Source: Tillandsia leiboldiana
Taxonomy: Eukaryota > Streptophyta > Magnoliopsida > Poales > Bromeliaceae
DNA length: 64,000 nt
Direction: 5' to 3'
Assembly (NCBI GenBank): GCA_029204045.2
Contig: CM055074.1
Location: forward strand, 20,583,471 to 20,647,470
Under the pieces are notes generated by a model that made no database searches, was not told where the DNA came from, and saw only the letters and a list, made by a program, of their open reading frames with translations. Positions within the stretch are counted from its first letter, which is position 1, and every line of letters starts with the position of its first letter. Positions 10,997 through 21,752 of the stretch are shown in pieces. Made by a program: the position numbers and the translations under genes.

Positions 10997-11806
10997 ATGG
11001 TGATCACCTGGATCATTTTTCTTCTGGCTGCTATGGTTCATACAAGAGATACTATCAAGCCCAAGAAGGCTAAGAAGGCGAAGAAAACAAAGGATGATTC
11101 CGATACTGACTCAGAGACGGAATCGATCGATTGGGATGAGCTACAAGTTGAAGCAACTACACCCACTACTTCGAAAGGAAAAGCGCCTGCAGAAACATCA
11201 AAGGCTCCACCTACTGCTGCTGAAAAGGGAAAAGCTCCAATGGAAGAAACTTCTGTGAAAACAAAAAGAAAAAGACTTGCTCGACGGCTTGGACGAGCTC
11301 GGGGTATTGAAATAAATGAAACATGTCAAGAGGAAACAAAGAATATCCCTCAAACTGAAACTGAATCTGAAGACGAAGAAGATTGGGACACATTTCTTAA
11401 TGAAGTACAACAAGGTATTGATGAAGAAAATAAGTTTTACCTAAAGAACAAGAAGCTGATGAAGTCTTCCTCAACGATTAAGCAGTACGCAAGGAAAAAG
11501 AATTCGCCAAGCAATGAACCTCTTGACAATTCACATTCTCTGCCAAGAAGATCTCCTCGGAATGAAGGTCAGACTGCTCCGTCAGCTGTCACACAACGTT
11601 CTTCAACTTCCAGAAGAATCGACCAAAAGGCAAACGTAGTGTCTTCCATCAACCAAGAACAAGATAAACTGGCTCTGGAACTCAGAAAGATGTCCAAGGA
11701 CATACATAAGATGAAACAAGAATGTTCTACGATTTCGGGAATGCTTAAAGGAATTTTGAACAAACTGGGCTGCACGAGCTCTGAAGACTCTGACTCAGAT
11801 GATTGA
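10997..11806 (+). CDS. Env-like protein, short form (E2)
   Basis: I choose the ATG at 10997 because the longer frame from 10943 starts inside the predicted intron. The 269-residue product opens with a hydrophobic segment (WIIFLLAAMVHTR) that could be a signal anchor. A Lys-rich stretch (KPKKAKKAKKTK), an acidic, Ser/Thr-rich region and a repeat of acidic EDEEDWD type follow. A module around FYLKNKKLMKSSST comes next, then a C-terminal heptad-rich helix and the tail CTSSEDSDSDD. It lacks the central domain of the long form in B and F. Its partner with the same middle module is the A copy (18390-18986). The frame is open although gag-pol of the same element is dead. Function is unknown; the name env-like reflects position after pol, and I see no fusion peptide or glycoprotein features. 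Confidence 0.7.
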   Translation: MVITWIIFLLAAMVHTRDTIKPKKAKKAKKTKDDSDTDSETESIDWDELQVEATTPTTSKGKAPAETSKAPPTAAEKGKAPMEETSVKTKRKRLARRLGRARGIEINETCQEETKNIPQTETESEDEEDWDTFLNEVQQGIDEENKFYLKNKKLMKSSSTIKQYARKKNSPSNEPLDNSHSLPRRSPRNEGQTAPSAVTQRSSTSRRIDQKANVVSSINQEQDKLALELRKMSKDIHKMKQECSTISGMLKGILNKLGCTSSEDSDSDD

Positions 11807-12518
11807 TTTGTCCTCAAACTTTTCTTTTTCTTGTGCAGATTTTTAATCTTTTCTTGTGCAGGTTTTAAGTTTTAGTTTTTAGTTTTAATTCTCACAGTTT
11901 TGGTTCTTGAACTTGTTAACTTTTCTCTCCATTTTGGTAATTTTGGCTAACTTTGTGACAAAAAGGGGGAGAGAATATTAGAAACAGTTGAACAATGAAA
12001 CTTCGATTGTCCAGTTGAGAACCATGTGAACCATGAAGGTAAGTAGAACTTCAACTTTTGGTTTTCTTTTGTGATTGCACGCATGCCTCGACTAACTATT
12101 TGCTAACTATTTGGGCATGTAATATAACTAACAAGTTGATGTTCACTAACAAGTTTGTGACATTTGGATTTTGATTGCATAGAAGATATGTTGGTTTTTA
12201 ACTATGATCCAGTTACATATCTGAATGTATAAATGTCATGGTAAGTATACATGAGTATAAACTTCATCTCTGTGTGTGGTTTTTGAATGACATAAAATTC
12301 TTGAGGTATCTAACGATTTCTTTTGTCAAGAATGATTTCTTTTGCAGAGAGTACAGATGTCTAAGTCTAGAGTCTGTTTTAGGAGTTTAACTCATGTATC
12401 TATTTTATTTTGGATCTCCATTGTAAATTTTTGTTGTATGGTGATAGCAACAAAAATATCTTTTTGAATTTTCTTGAGTGGATTTGTGTTTTGTCACGAA
12501 ACCGCCAAAGGGGTAGAT
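11807..12518 (+). other. E2 3' untranslated region with polypurine tracts
   Basis: Non-coding. An internal polypurine block (aaaaagggggagagaa) lies at about 11960-11974. The LTR-adjacent tract reads CCAAAGGGGTAGAT (12505-12518); a G to T change breaks the purine run that other copies have (AAAGGGGGAGAT). Confidence 0.7.
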
Positions 12519-13850
12519 TGTTACGGAATTTGAGTTGGCGTATTTCGTGAATTCGGTTAAGTCTTGAAGATTGAAGATAAAGAAAGTTGGATCATTTAAC
12601 TCAATCTCAAGAAAGAAGAATTCAAAAGGATCAGGTATGTTTAACTAATTATTTTTGGTGATCCGAATACTTCTTATAGTGTAGAAACACTTGGATGAAT
12701 TTTTTAATTGTATAAAAATCAAAAACTGGACATGGGACATGTTCAGGATCCGGATCAGACACTTCGATCCGGATCCCGAAGGGTGTTCGTTCATATGCAA
12801 ATTCAATCCGGATAGTAGCCTCCTTTGATCCGGATCCCGAACACTGGTTTTACCATGTTATTTGAACGATCCGGATCAGGCATTTCAATCCGGATCCCGA
12901 ACATTGGTGTTTGGTGAATTATATGAACGATCCGGATCAGGCACTTCGATCCGGATCCCGAACCTTTGTTTTTCTGGAAACTGTCTGTCTCGCTACTGCA
13001 ATCCGGATCGCCGAAGTTCGATCCGGATCGCCGTCCTGAAAAATTCCAGAAAAGATTAGTTTTTGATTCTTATCCTCTTCCAATGGTTTCTAACCTATAT
13101 ATAGACCCTTTAATTCATCTTTTAGGGTAACCACGAAAAAGAGAAAAATACGACCGAAATAGATAGATCCACACAAATAGAGAAGAAAGGAAATACTAGA
13201 TCTAATTCTATGTTTCTTCATCTATTTTGATTGATTTGATTCTAGGTTTTCATACTCAGATTTTGAGTAGAATCAAATCAATGAATACTTAGATGGTATT
13301 TCCGATCTATTTCTAATCTAAGTATTCGGCGGATCATCACCACCCAAAAACAACGATTTCCCCAAAATCGGCGCGTGGACTCGCGTGGCCTTGTGGATTC
13401 AAGGTGCTACCGCTCTCGTGGATTCGGAGCGAGGTACGTTCGTGGATTCGAAGCGTGCTACTGGGTGAAGACCGTGGATTCGGTCGGACGTCGTGGAGTC
13501 GACGTTGGACGTCGTGGATTCGGCGTTGTACGCAGATCGTGGATTCGAGAAGCGTTGCGGAGCGAGCGGAGAAGATCAACTAGGAGCGTATGGAAAAAGG
13601 TTGAGTCGTCTGTGAGTACGGTATATCACCTTTGTACGTGTTATAATTCTAATGGATTTCACCGTGTTATCGGTCCCGTGGTTTTTTACTCCGGTTTGGA
13701 GTTTTCCACGTAAAAATCTCTGCGTGTTATTTATTTTTCCGCATTGGGTTTTTATATCGCAAAGATTTTTGAGTGTTTATTGTTTACACCTATTCACCCC
13801 CCTCTAGGTGTTTTTTTCCCTATTTAGATCCAATTATATATAACCCAACA
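12519..13850 (+). repeat. E2 3' LTR (1332 bp)
   Basis: TGTTACGG...CCCAACA, with the palindrome block (about 12748-13032), TATA box near 13098, twin hairpins near 13225-13325 and an eight-unit GTGGATTC array (13370-13552). Compared with the 5' LTR it keeps one more array unit. The ends are intact but the right flank is gypsy LTR, not E1. Confidence 0.93.
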
Positions 13851-14194
13851 GGCACAGATTTGTAAACCTCTGGATTTATCCTTTCCAAACAATGTCGCCG
13901 CTCTCTGGTTTGGATGTATAATTGTTTTAAAAAACGGTGTCGGGTGGACACCGTTTGCAAAACCGTAGGTAATTACTTCTCCTGCTCTATGTATGATGAC
14001 GACTGTATAGTTGATGGTTGGTATTGTAAATGGGACGCCGTGCATATACAAAGGAGACTCTGTCCGATTGCAGAGAGAATTTGTATATGTGGCGGTCTGT
14101 CATACACCGGGGGCGAGGTTGATCTTCACGTGTGAAGAAAAAAAAATATAATACACGTTTTTCCGCTTGTACTAAGACCTCCCGGGGCGTGACA
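13851..14194 (+). repeat. 3' end fragment of a gypsy LTR (X-like)
   Basis: Ends CCCGGGGCGTGACA at 14194, like the X LTR at 48949. It shares with X a GTGGACACCG/GTGGGCGCCG block and the hairpin around GACTCTGTCCG. The left part is cut by the E2 LTR. Confidence 0.75.
14043..14089 (+). other. Conserved hairpin at gypsy LTR end
   Basis: CATATACAAA (14043-14052) pairs perfectly with TTTGTATATG (14080-14089); an inner CTCTG/CAGAG stem encloses TCCGATTG. The homologous hairpin in X (48788-48834) has two G-C pairs where this copy has two A-T pairs. Confidence 0.7.
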
Positions 14195-15092
14195 AAAACC
14201 TCCCAGAAAAGTACAAAAGGCCCCCAAAGGCCTATTTATAGGCTGCCTATCACCCCCCCCCCCCACCTATCGGATTCGGGCGCCACTTTTGGCGCCCGAA
14301 TCCGCAAAGCGGGTCGGACGGGGGGTCGTCCGACCGCTCGGATCGTTCCGGTGCGGCCACGTGTCCCCCGCACAGCAAACAGCTGTGCGGGGCGACCGGG
14401 CGCCCGCCGCGTGGCAAGGGCCCGCTGGGGGCGGTGCATGCACCCGCCCCCTGGCCGGCCGACACGTGGCCCGCACTCGAGTGCGGGCCATGTGCGGCCG
14501 ACCAGCCGCACTGGCGCCCTGCGCCGGCACGCGCCCCGAGGCGCCGCGCTACGCTCCAGTGGACCGCGCCTTGGTGGGCCAGCAAATCCCCGGGCGACAC
14601 GTGTCGTGCGCCCGGTCCACCAGTGCCGCGCCTCATCCCTGGACCGCGCCGCGTGCTCCCTCCAATCCGGAAGCGCCACGTGGCCCACCCGCGCGGTTCA
14701 TGCACCGCCGCGCCTCTCCCGTGGACCGAGCGACGTGAGCCGACCAATGATGGGCTGCCACGTGGCTCTGGCCGGTCCACGGTCCACCCCCATGCACCAA
14801 CAATCCCCGAAAACTTCCGGAAGTCCGTTTTTGGTCATCCGGACTCCAAATTTGACAAATAAACAGTCGATTTTAAGCGTTTTTCCGCACTGAATCCAAA
14901 TCCAACCTCGGTTTGCCCAATTCCTTTTCTAAAATTCGACAAACACAGCCGAAGGCCATATCAGCAGAAAATGTAACACAGGGTCCAACACTAGTGTCCA
15001 ATTGGTGCGCAAACACCACCGACGCGCCAAAATAAGCCTCCAGCAGCTGCTGGTCAACCAGTAAACTCGTCGTGGGGATCCAGGTCCTCACA
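14195..15092 (-). repeat. Truncated LTR (U3 part) of the C family
   Basis: Read on the minus strand it starts at 15092 with TGTGAGGACCTGG, the same start as the C LTR. It shares the GCGCTGAATCC-like and GTGGACCG/CCACGTGG blocks of C at 37380-38278, and reaches a TATA box (GCCTATAAATAGGCC, 14230-14245). Everything beyond the promoter is missing. The ORFs of 150-250 codons here in all frames are GC-rich artefacts. Confidence 0.7.
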
Positions 15093-15571
15093 ACCCAGTA
15101 GGGGAGGCTACTGTTTTTATAGTAGTTCTCACCCCCCACTGTTTCCTCTTTCTTTTCCCCTTTGTTTTGCAGAGTTCTCTGCTGGAGTTGCGGGACCCTC
15201 TTCCCAGGATCGAGGTAAGAGGATCGCTGATTAGATAGCTACTTCCCCGATCTCGAGTTTAGCAATTTTGATGTATCCCCTGTACACTCATACGGTTGTA
15301 TTTTCCTTTATTTTGGGTCTGGCTTCGGCCAGCTGGTTGTATTTATTTCGTGAGCTGGGAGAGACACATGTATTTATATGAGAGTTATGTTGTACTTTTA
15401 TTTCCAGCATTTGTCTGAGATGTATTAGTTTTAGTTTAGCTCTGTTTTATGCTCCTTTATTATATCTTTATATCTGAGCAGGTTACCAGCGCTTCGTGTA
15501 CACGGGAAATTCCGTGAGCACGGCGGATCTGTGGACGAGCCCGGGTTCTGGTTTACACCCGGGGCGTGATA
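15093..15571 (+). repeat. LTR 3' part of gypsy element E
   Basis: Ends ACACCCGGGGCGTGATA at 15571, immediately before a primer site. A TATA-like TTTTTATAG lies near 15115 and a pyrimidine-rich initiator region follows. The 5' part is missing, replaced by the inverted C-family fragment. Confidence 0.7.
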
Positions 15572-15578
15572 GATTAGG

Positions 15579-15594
15579 TTGGTATCAGAGCTTA
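15579..15594 (+). other. Primer binding site, initiator tRNA-Met (gypsy E)
   Basis: TTGGTATCAGAGCTTA, seven bases after the LTR end; the core TGGTATCAGAGC fits initiator tRNA-Met. Confidence 0.85.
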
Positions 15595-15866
15595 GGGATA
15601 GGTCAGTTGGGACTTAGGAAACCCTAGGCTTTTGGCAGACCCTAGGACGGCAGGGCGTGAGCGACGCGATATTTTGCGAAAGTCGGCAATTTATTATTAA
15701 AACTCTTCCTGTGAGTGGAGAGAGACTGGCATATCCTATTTCTGGTGGACTATTATGTTGGCTGCAGACAACATAAGGTTACAGAAATATGGGGATGCCC
15801 ATGACTTTCGCTAGATTGGGTCGAGAGTGGTTTTGTTTACTAACCCGTGGTTTCGTGTGTGGCAGG

Positions 15867-16322
15867 ATGCCTCCTAGGCCGCAGATCCCTACCTGGGGTA
15901 CTCCTACACCCCCGGAGGAGCCGGAGCAGTCCGGGCCTTCAGAGATTAGCGAGTTGAGGGCCATGGTGGCCCAGTTGGCGGAGAGTCACCGCCGGCAGGA
16001 GCAGAGGATTGAGCAGCTACTCGCTCAGGCAGGGGCACCTCCCCCTACTACTTATGAGGCCCCCGTACCACCAGTTGTACCGCCGGTTACACCACTAGTA
16101 CCTACCGCACCATCTTCGAGCAGTGGGGCTCAGGGAGTGATCCGACCATTGACCCCAGCGGAGGAGCAGGAGATTGCTGGCAAACTCACACAGTTTTGTC
16201 AGCGAGGACCTCCTAGGTTTTCATGGCGGAGCACTCATCCATGGGAGATAGGATCGTGGCTAGCAGCAATGGAGAAGTTATTTCGGGACTTCTTCATTGA
16301 CCAGAGATTCAGAGTGCATATG
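15867..16322 (+). pseudogene. Gag N-terminus of gypsy E, truncated
   Basis: The likely start is the ATG of MPPRPQIPTWG at 15867; a CAG just upstream could be a splice acceptor, and the related C gag starts MPPRR at a similar place. The protein has a Gln/Glu-rich helix (about residues 25-55), a Pro-rich linker and the start of the retrotransposon gag domain (LTPAEEQEIAGKLTQF, then GSWLAAMEKLFRDF). At 16322 it is cut by the LTR of copia A; the last codons of the open frame beyond are LTR sequence. The rest of E is not found on the other side of A and B. Confidence 0.85.
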
Positions 16323-17661
16323 TGTTGGGTTATATGTAATAAGGATCTAAATAGGGGAAAAAACACCTAGAGGGGGGTGAATAGGTGTAAACGTATAAAC
16401 ACTCAAAAATCGTTGCGATAAAAACCCAATGCGGAAATAAAAATAATACGCAAGATTTTTACGTGGAAAACTCCATCACCGGAGTAAAAAACCACGGGAC
16501 CGATAACACGGCAGAAATCCACTAGAATTAAAACACGTACAAGGTGATTTACCGTACACACTTACGACTCAACCTTTTCCATACGCTCCTAGAGGATCTT
16601 CTCCGCTCGCTCCACGACGCTTCTCGAATCCACGATCTGCGCCCAACGCCGAATCCACGGCGTCCAACGTCGAATCCACGACGTCCGACCGAATCCACGG
16701 TCTTCACCCAATAGCACCCTTCGAATCCACGAACGTGCCTCGCTCCGAATCCACGAGAGCGGTTGAACCTTGAATCCACAAGGACACGCGAATCCACGCG
16801 CCGATTTTTGGGGTAAATCGTTGTTTTGGTGGTGATGATCCGCCGAATACTTAGATCAAAGATAGATCGGAAATACCATCTAAGTATTCATTAGTTTGAT
16901 TCAACTCATGATGTGAGTATGAAAACCTAGAATCAAACTAATCAATATAGATGAAGAAACATAGAGTATTCTCTAATGATTTCCTTTCTTCTCTATATGT
17001 GCATCTAGAGCCGTAAAAGATGATATATGAAAATGACGGCTATGTGGATTAACCCTAGAAAAGGAGTCATAGGGTCTATTTATAGGTTAGAAACCCTAGG
17101 AAGGAGATAAGAATAAAAAACCTAACATTTCTGGAAATTTTACGGACGGCGATCCGGATCGGATTAGCTGTTATCCGGATCGTCGTAACGAGTCAGGCAA
17201 TTCCAGGAAAAACGAAGGTTCGGGATCCGGATCGAAGTGCTTGATCCGGATCGTTCATACAGTTCACCAAACATCAACGTTCGGGATCCGGATTGCGAAG
17301 CCTGATCCGGATCGTTCAAGGAAGATGGTAAACTCAGTGTTCGGGATCCGGATCAAGAGAGGCTACGATCCGGATTGAACTGGTGTATGAACGAACCACC
17401 TTCGGGATCCGGATCGAACAACCTGATCCGGATCCTGAACATGTCCCAAGTCCAGTTTTTGATTTTTATGCAATGAAAGATTCTTCCAAGTGTTTCTACA
17501 CTACAAGAAGTATTCGGATCACACAAAATCTTTAGTTAAACATACCTGATCCTTTTGAATTCTTCTTTCTTGAGATTGAGTTAAATGATCCAACTTTCTT
17601 CACATTCAATCTTCAAGACTTGAGACTTTCACGAAACTACGCCAACTCAAATTCCGTAACA
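16323..17661 (-). repeat. 3' LTR of copia A (1339 bp)
   Basis: Minus-strand TGTTACGG (17661) to CCCAACA (16323). The GTGGATTC hairpin array is at 16620-16803, twin hairpins near 16840-16950, TATA near 17080 and palindromes at about 17150-17440. The polypurine tract AAAGGGGGAGAT (minus, 17662-17673) precedes it. Confidence 0.93.
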
Positions 17662-18389
17662 ATCTCCCCCTTTGGCGGTTTCGTGACAAAACACAGATCC
17701 ACTAAAGAAAATTCAAAAAGATATTTTTGTTGCTATCACCGTACAACAAAAATTTACAATGGAGATCCGAAAATTTAAAAACATGAGATAAACTCCTAAA
17801 ACAGACTCTAGACTTAGACATCTGTACTCTCTGCACAAAGAAATCATTCTTGACAAAAAGAGATCGTTAGATACCTCAAGAATATTTAGCATACAAAACC
17901 TAGTACAGAGATAGAGTTTATCTGATCATCATGACATTTGAGAATTCAGATATGTAAAAGAATCATAGTCAAAAACCAACATATCTTCTATGCAATCAAA
18001 AACCAAATGTCATGTTAGTGAACATCAACTTGTTAGTCATATTACATGCCCAAAAAGTTAGTCGAATAGTTAGTCGAGGCATGCATTCAAAACAAATGAA
18101 AACCAAAAGTTGAAGTTCTACTTACTTCGATGTTCACACATTCACATCATCATTGTTCAAGTTCATTGTTCAAGTTCCCTTGATGTTCACTTACCTTGAT
18201 GTTCACATCACATCATTGTTCAAGTTCTCTAAACTCTCTCCCCCTTTTTGTCACAAACAAAGCCAAAATTACCAAAACTTGAAGGAGAGTTAAAAATTTC
18301 AAAGAAAATGTTCCGAAATTTAAGAACTAGAACTAAGATTAAGTCCTAAACTGAAAAACCTGCACAAAGAGATTAGAAAGAAGGTTAAG
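17662..18389 (-). other. A 3' untranslated region with polypurine tracts
   Basis: Non-coding. Two polypurine tracts: at the LTR (17662-17673) and AAAAAGGGGGAGAGAG (minus) at about 18236-18249. Short duplications of TTCAAGTTC/TGATGTTCAC at 18130-18230 look like local repeat slippage. Confidence 0.6.
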
Positions 18390-18986
18390 TCAGTCAGAAT
18401 CCGAACTAGTGGGATTGGTACAATCCAACTTCTTCAAAATCGCTTGAAGCATTTTTGACATTCTGGAGACCTTTCTTTTCATCTTATGTTGCTCAGAGAT
18501 AATCTGTTTGAGATTTGTAGACACGCTGTCTTGTTCAGCAGACGATCTTCGCTGTTCTTGTCGAAGTGAGGACCCTACATTCGCTTTTGCTGTGTGTCTC
18601 CAGGACGTTGAAGGATGTAGTATAGAACCAGACGGTGCATCTTGACCTTCAATCCATGGGGATTCTCTAGTGAGAGAGCGAGCTCTGGTGAGGGGTCTAT
18701 CAATCTGAATTCCAGTTCCCCTCGAATTCTTTCGCCTAGTGTACTGCTTGGTTGTTGAGGACGATCTCATCAGCTTCTTGTTCTTCAAGTACAACCTATC
18801 TTCTTTGTCAATAGCTTTTTGTGCTTGTTCACAAATCTCTTCCCAGTCTTCTTCATCTGATTCTGAATCAATTTGATAGACTTTCTTTGTCTCTTCTTGA
18901 TTTGAGTCATCTTGTTCTCTTTTTATATAAGACCCACTCGGTCCTACCATTGCTACCAAAAGGAAGATTATCCAGGCGAATGCCAT
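18390..18986 (-). CDS. Env-like protein, short form (A)
   Basis: A 198-residue frame starting at the ATG 18986, 30 bases after a predicted splice acceptor. It opens with a hydrophobic stretch (FAWIIFLLVAMVG), then an acidic patch (DSESDEEDWEE). The LYLKNKKLMRSSST module and a basic stretch (TRRKNSR) shared with E2 follow, then a C-terminal helix (MKRKVSRMSKMLQAILKKL) and the tail CTNPTSSDSD. Relative to E2 it lacks the Lys-rich and low-complexity part after the hydrophobic segment. It has no central long-form domain. The frame is open in an element whose gag and half of pol are gone. Function unknown. Confidence 0.65.
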   Translation of the reverse strand: MAFAWIIFLLVAMVGPSGSYIKREQDDSNQEETKKVYQIDSESDEEDWEEICEQAQKAIDKEDRLYLKNKKLMRSSSTTKQYTRRKNSRGTGIQIDRPLTRARSLTRESPWIEGQDAPSGSILHPSTSWRHTAKANVGSSLRQEQRRSSAEQDSVSTNLKQIISEQHKMKRKVSRMSKMLQAILKKLDCTNPTSSDSD

Positions 18987-19015
18987 TGGTGCAAGTGCTT
19001 AAAAGTTTTAAAATC

Positions 19016-19400
19016 CTGTGAACAATAACTCAAGAACACATGAGAAAATTGTTAATTTTCAAAGATTTGAAAAATTGTACCCAAACAATCATAATCATGT
19101 AGAGAGACTAAGAATCAAATTAGTTTTGCAAAAGGACTTTTAAAAATAGATCAATTGCATGATTTTCGAAAATCCTCATTATATGCCCTAAAATCGAAAT
19201 TTTAGAAATCGAAGCCTAAAAATCCGTTAATCAGGAGAATACCTAGCATATAATCAAAACTAATCTACCCAGAGTTCTTATTTCAAAAGAAATTTGATCA
19301 AAAACCATCCACAAACAAAGTTGATCCAAGAAATTCATCACGTTTGAGGAGGAAAAGAGAAAAACGGTGAAAAACCGAGATTTTGATCAATAAAACTTAC
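19016..19400 (-). other. Predicted 5'-UTR intron of A env-like gene
   Basis: On the minus strand, donor CCAA/GTAAGT at 19400 and acceptor GTTCACAG ending at 19016 (385 bases). Same position relative to the ATG as in E2, B and F. Confidence 0.65.
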
Positions 19401-19519
19401 TTGGAGTTGAAGAACTTGAGTTTGAAAGCTTCCAGGAAGGATGAAATCTAGAGAGAGAGGCTCTGGAAACTTTGGAACAAAAGATTGGAGTAAAAGAAAT
19501 CAAAACCCTTTTGTTCTTT

Positions 19520-19695
19520 ATAAAGCCCTAGCCGCGATCCGGATCAGTTCATGATTGCGATCCGGATCGGCTACCCGCAGTGAGAAACTGCGTTCGGGAT
19601 CCGGATCGGCAGGTCCAATCCGGATCGTCAGCCCGCAGAAGAAAACCTGCGTTCGGGATCCGGATCATCTTGCCCGATCCGGATCGGCTCCAACT
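19520..19695 (-). promoter_or_regulatory. Putative internal promoter of A env-like gene
   Basis: Six TCCGGA cores, mainly GATCCGGATC, at about 19540-19685; on the minus strand they precede CTAGGGCTTTATAAAG (TATA-like, about 19519-19530). Arms such as gcagtttctcactgc between the palindromes can also pair. Confidence 0.55.
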
Positions 19696-20625
19696 TTTTC
19701 TTTAGAAAATTCCAGAGAAATTCAAGAAAAACCAGAAAAAGATTGTAAGCACAAATGTGTATCAACTTTAAACAAAAATCATCGTTTCATACAACAAGAA
19801 TTAGATTATGCCAAATCTATCAATAATATCCAAAAATGAAACGAAAATTTACAAAAATTAAATCCCTTAAAGTTGAACACCTTCAATTACATCTAACTTG
19901 ATCTTATGAGTAATGCCTTTATCAAATCATCAATTCAGTAAAGAAAATGAAATACAAAGATCAATAGATGTTTGAAATCCCAAATATAGTAGATAATGTA
20001 TCTAGACAATCTGTTGAAGAGAGTGGCTCTTTGAGCATCTTTCTTTAAAAACCCACCTTATACCAACCTTGAAATTTGACGGAGTCAAGTATTTCAACAT
20101 GCATTATACTTAATCAAAATTTGAACAGCCATGCTTGGTATACATGTGGTAGCTGCACACAATACTCGGACGACCGAGGTGGTAGCTCTTTCCTCCATGT
20201 GGTGGTAGTTTTCACACTCCTCATTGGGATGTAACTCTTTCCACATCTTTTGAGCATTTTACTTTTTCTATGACTCCCCCTCAATTGGCTATTAATTATT
20301 TAAGATATAAAGTATTCAACCAAATATTGATCTCGATTTCATACTCGACTAAGCAGTCAAATAAGATAATGACTATACCAAGAGATCATTGAGAGAGAGA
20401 AATTGACTTTGATCACTTAGAAGATGATTTAATTAACATAAATGATCATTGCAACAGTGAAATATTATGATGGCAAAAGCATAATAAATTTCTAAATGTG
20501 CGAAAAGATGCAATTAAAGTCAATTATGATCTATGCTCAATTAATGTCCTATGTACAAACATAGATAATGAACAAAACAAAAATAAATACAAAACCTATC
20601 CTAAGCAAAGGTTTCAAAAAGAAGT
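19696..20625 (-). other. Pol to env-like spacer of A
   Basis: Non-coding. Includes the conserved CTACCAC-repeat block (about 20130-20265) and a polypurine-like GAGGGGGAGTCA on the minus strand (about 20272-20285). Confidence 0.6.
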
Positions 20626-21752
20626 TTATTTCAAGGAAAGCATTCCAATTGCTTTTCGTAAATGAATAAAACGTTTTTGATCCAAAGGTTTTGTTAGAAT
20701 GTCAGCTAATTGATCCTCAGTTGAAATATATGAAAGTTGAAGAGTACTTGATTCAACTAGCTCTCTAAGAAAATGATATCTAAGTTCAATATGTTTTGTT
20801 CTAGAGTGCAACACAGGGTTTTTTGAAATGTTAATTGCACTTGTGTTGTCACAAAGAATTGTTACCGAAGATGCTGAAATGCGGAAGTCGCTCAATACGC
20901 TTTTCATCCAGATGAGTTGAGTTGAGCAACTTCCAGCTGAAATGTATTCCGCTTCGGCAGTCGAGAGTGCTATGCAATTCTGCTTTTTACTGTGCCATGC
21001 AACAAGGCAATGGCCAAGATAGAAGCATGCACCACTCGTGCTTTTCCGATCATCCACTGATCCTGCCCAATCGGCATCTGAGTATCCAACAATATCCAGA
21101 CTTGTTCCCATAGGATACCAAATTCCGAAATTAATTGATCCTTTGATATACCGGATGATCCTTTTCACCGCTTTCAGGTGAACCTCCTTTGGTGCAGATT
21201 GATATCTCGCGCAGATCCCAACACCAAAAGATATATCCGGGCGACTAGCCGTGAGGTAAAGTAGACTTCCAATCATACTTCTATACAGTTTCTCGTCTAC
21301 ATTCTCACTATGTGATTCACTTCCAAGTCCCTTGTGGCTAGTTCCCATTGGAGTCGGAAAATCCTTCGAATTTTCAAGATCAAACTTTTTAACCAACTCC
21401 ATTGCATACTTGGATTGACTCAAGTGAATACCTTCATCATTTTGTTTAATTTGCAATCCAAGGAAATAAGTTAATTCGCCCATCATGGACATCTCAAATT
21501 CGCTTTCCATGGTCTCCGCGAATTTAGAAGCATCATTATCTCTTGTTGCGCCAAATACTATGTCATCGACATATATTTGTGCTACAATGAAATTGTTTTG
21601 ATAATGCTTCACAAAGAGAGTCCTGTCAGCTCCCCCTCGAGTATAGCCCTTCTCCAAAAGGTGCTTTGTTAACCTTTCGTACCATACTCGCGGTGCTTGT
21701 TTCAGACCGTAAAGAGCCTTTTTCAAACGAAAAACATGGTTAGGTTGTTTAT
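20626..21752 (-). pseudogene. RT C-terminus and RNase H of copia A
   Basis: An uninterrupted frame from the truncation point to the stop at 20626. It contains KALYGLKQAP, the RT catalytic YVDDIVFG, the connection GSLLYLTASRPDI, the RNase H motifs YSDADWAGSVDDRKS and AEAEYI, and the conserved end RKAIGMLSLK. Relative to F and B this portion shows no frameshift, so it may be younger. It is cut at its N-terminal side by the B LTR after the codons for KNMVRLF in shifted context, at the point where others read KQPNHVFRLK. Confidence 0.85.

Larger units (their letters stand above)
2956..13850 (+). mobile_element. Copia (Sirevirus-like) element E2, complete ends
   Basis: A 10.9 kb element with two LTRs starting TGTTACGG and ending CCCAACA, an initiator-Met primer site, gag-pol, an env-like ORF and a polypurine tract. 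Coding capacity for gag-pol is destroyed. The bases flanking the element are AAATC (2951-2955) and GGCAC (13851-13855), so there is no target-site duplication. The left flank is E1 LTR and the right flank is gypsy LTR. The two ends therefore probably come from different insertions joined by recombination. Sirevirus assignment rests on the coiled-coil gag, the extra ORF after pol and the repeated polypurine tracts. Confidence 0.9.
16323..21752 (-). mobile_element. Copia element A, 3' half
   Basis: On the minus strand this holds the end of pol, the spacer, the internal promoter block, the intron, a short-form env-like ORF, polypurine tracts and a 3' LTR. It begins abruptly in RT, where the 3' LTR of B abuts it. 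The expected 5' half (LTR, gag, early pol) should lie right of B but is absent. LTR-LTR recombination between A and B would delete exactly that part. The left flank is ATATG (16318-16322). Confidence 0.85.

Noticed and set aside
14132..14893. ORFs of 87-253 codons in several frames on both strands
   Set aside because: All overlap the GC-rich U3 part of a C-family LTR. Stops are rare in any frame at such GC content, and the products are Arg/Pro/Ala-rich with no domain.
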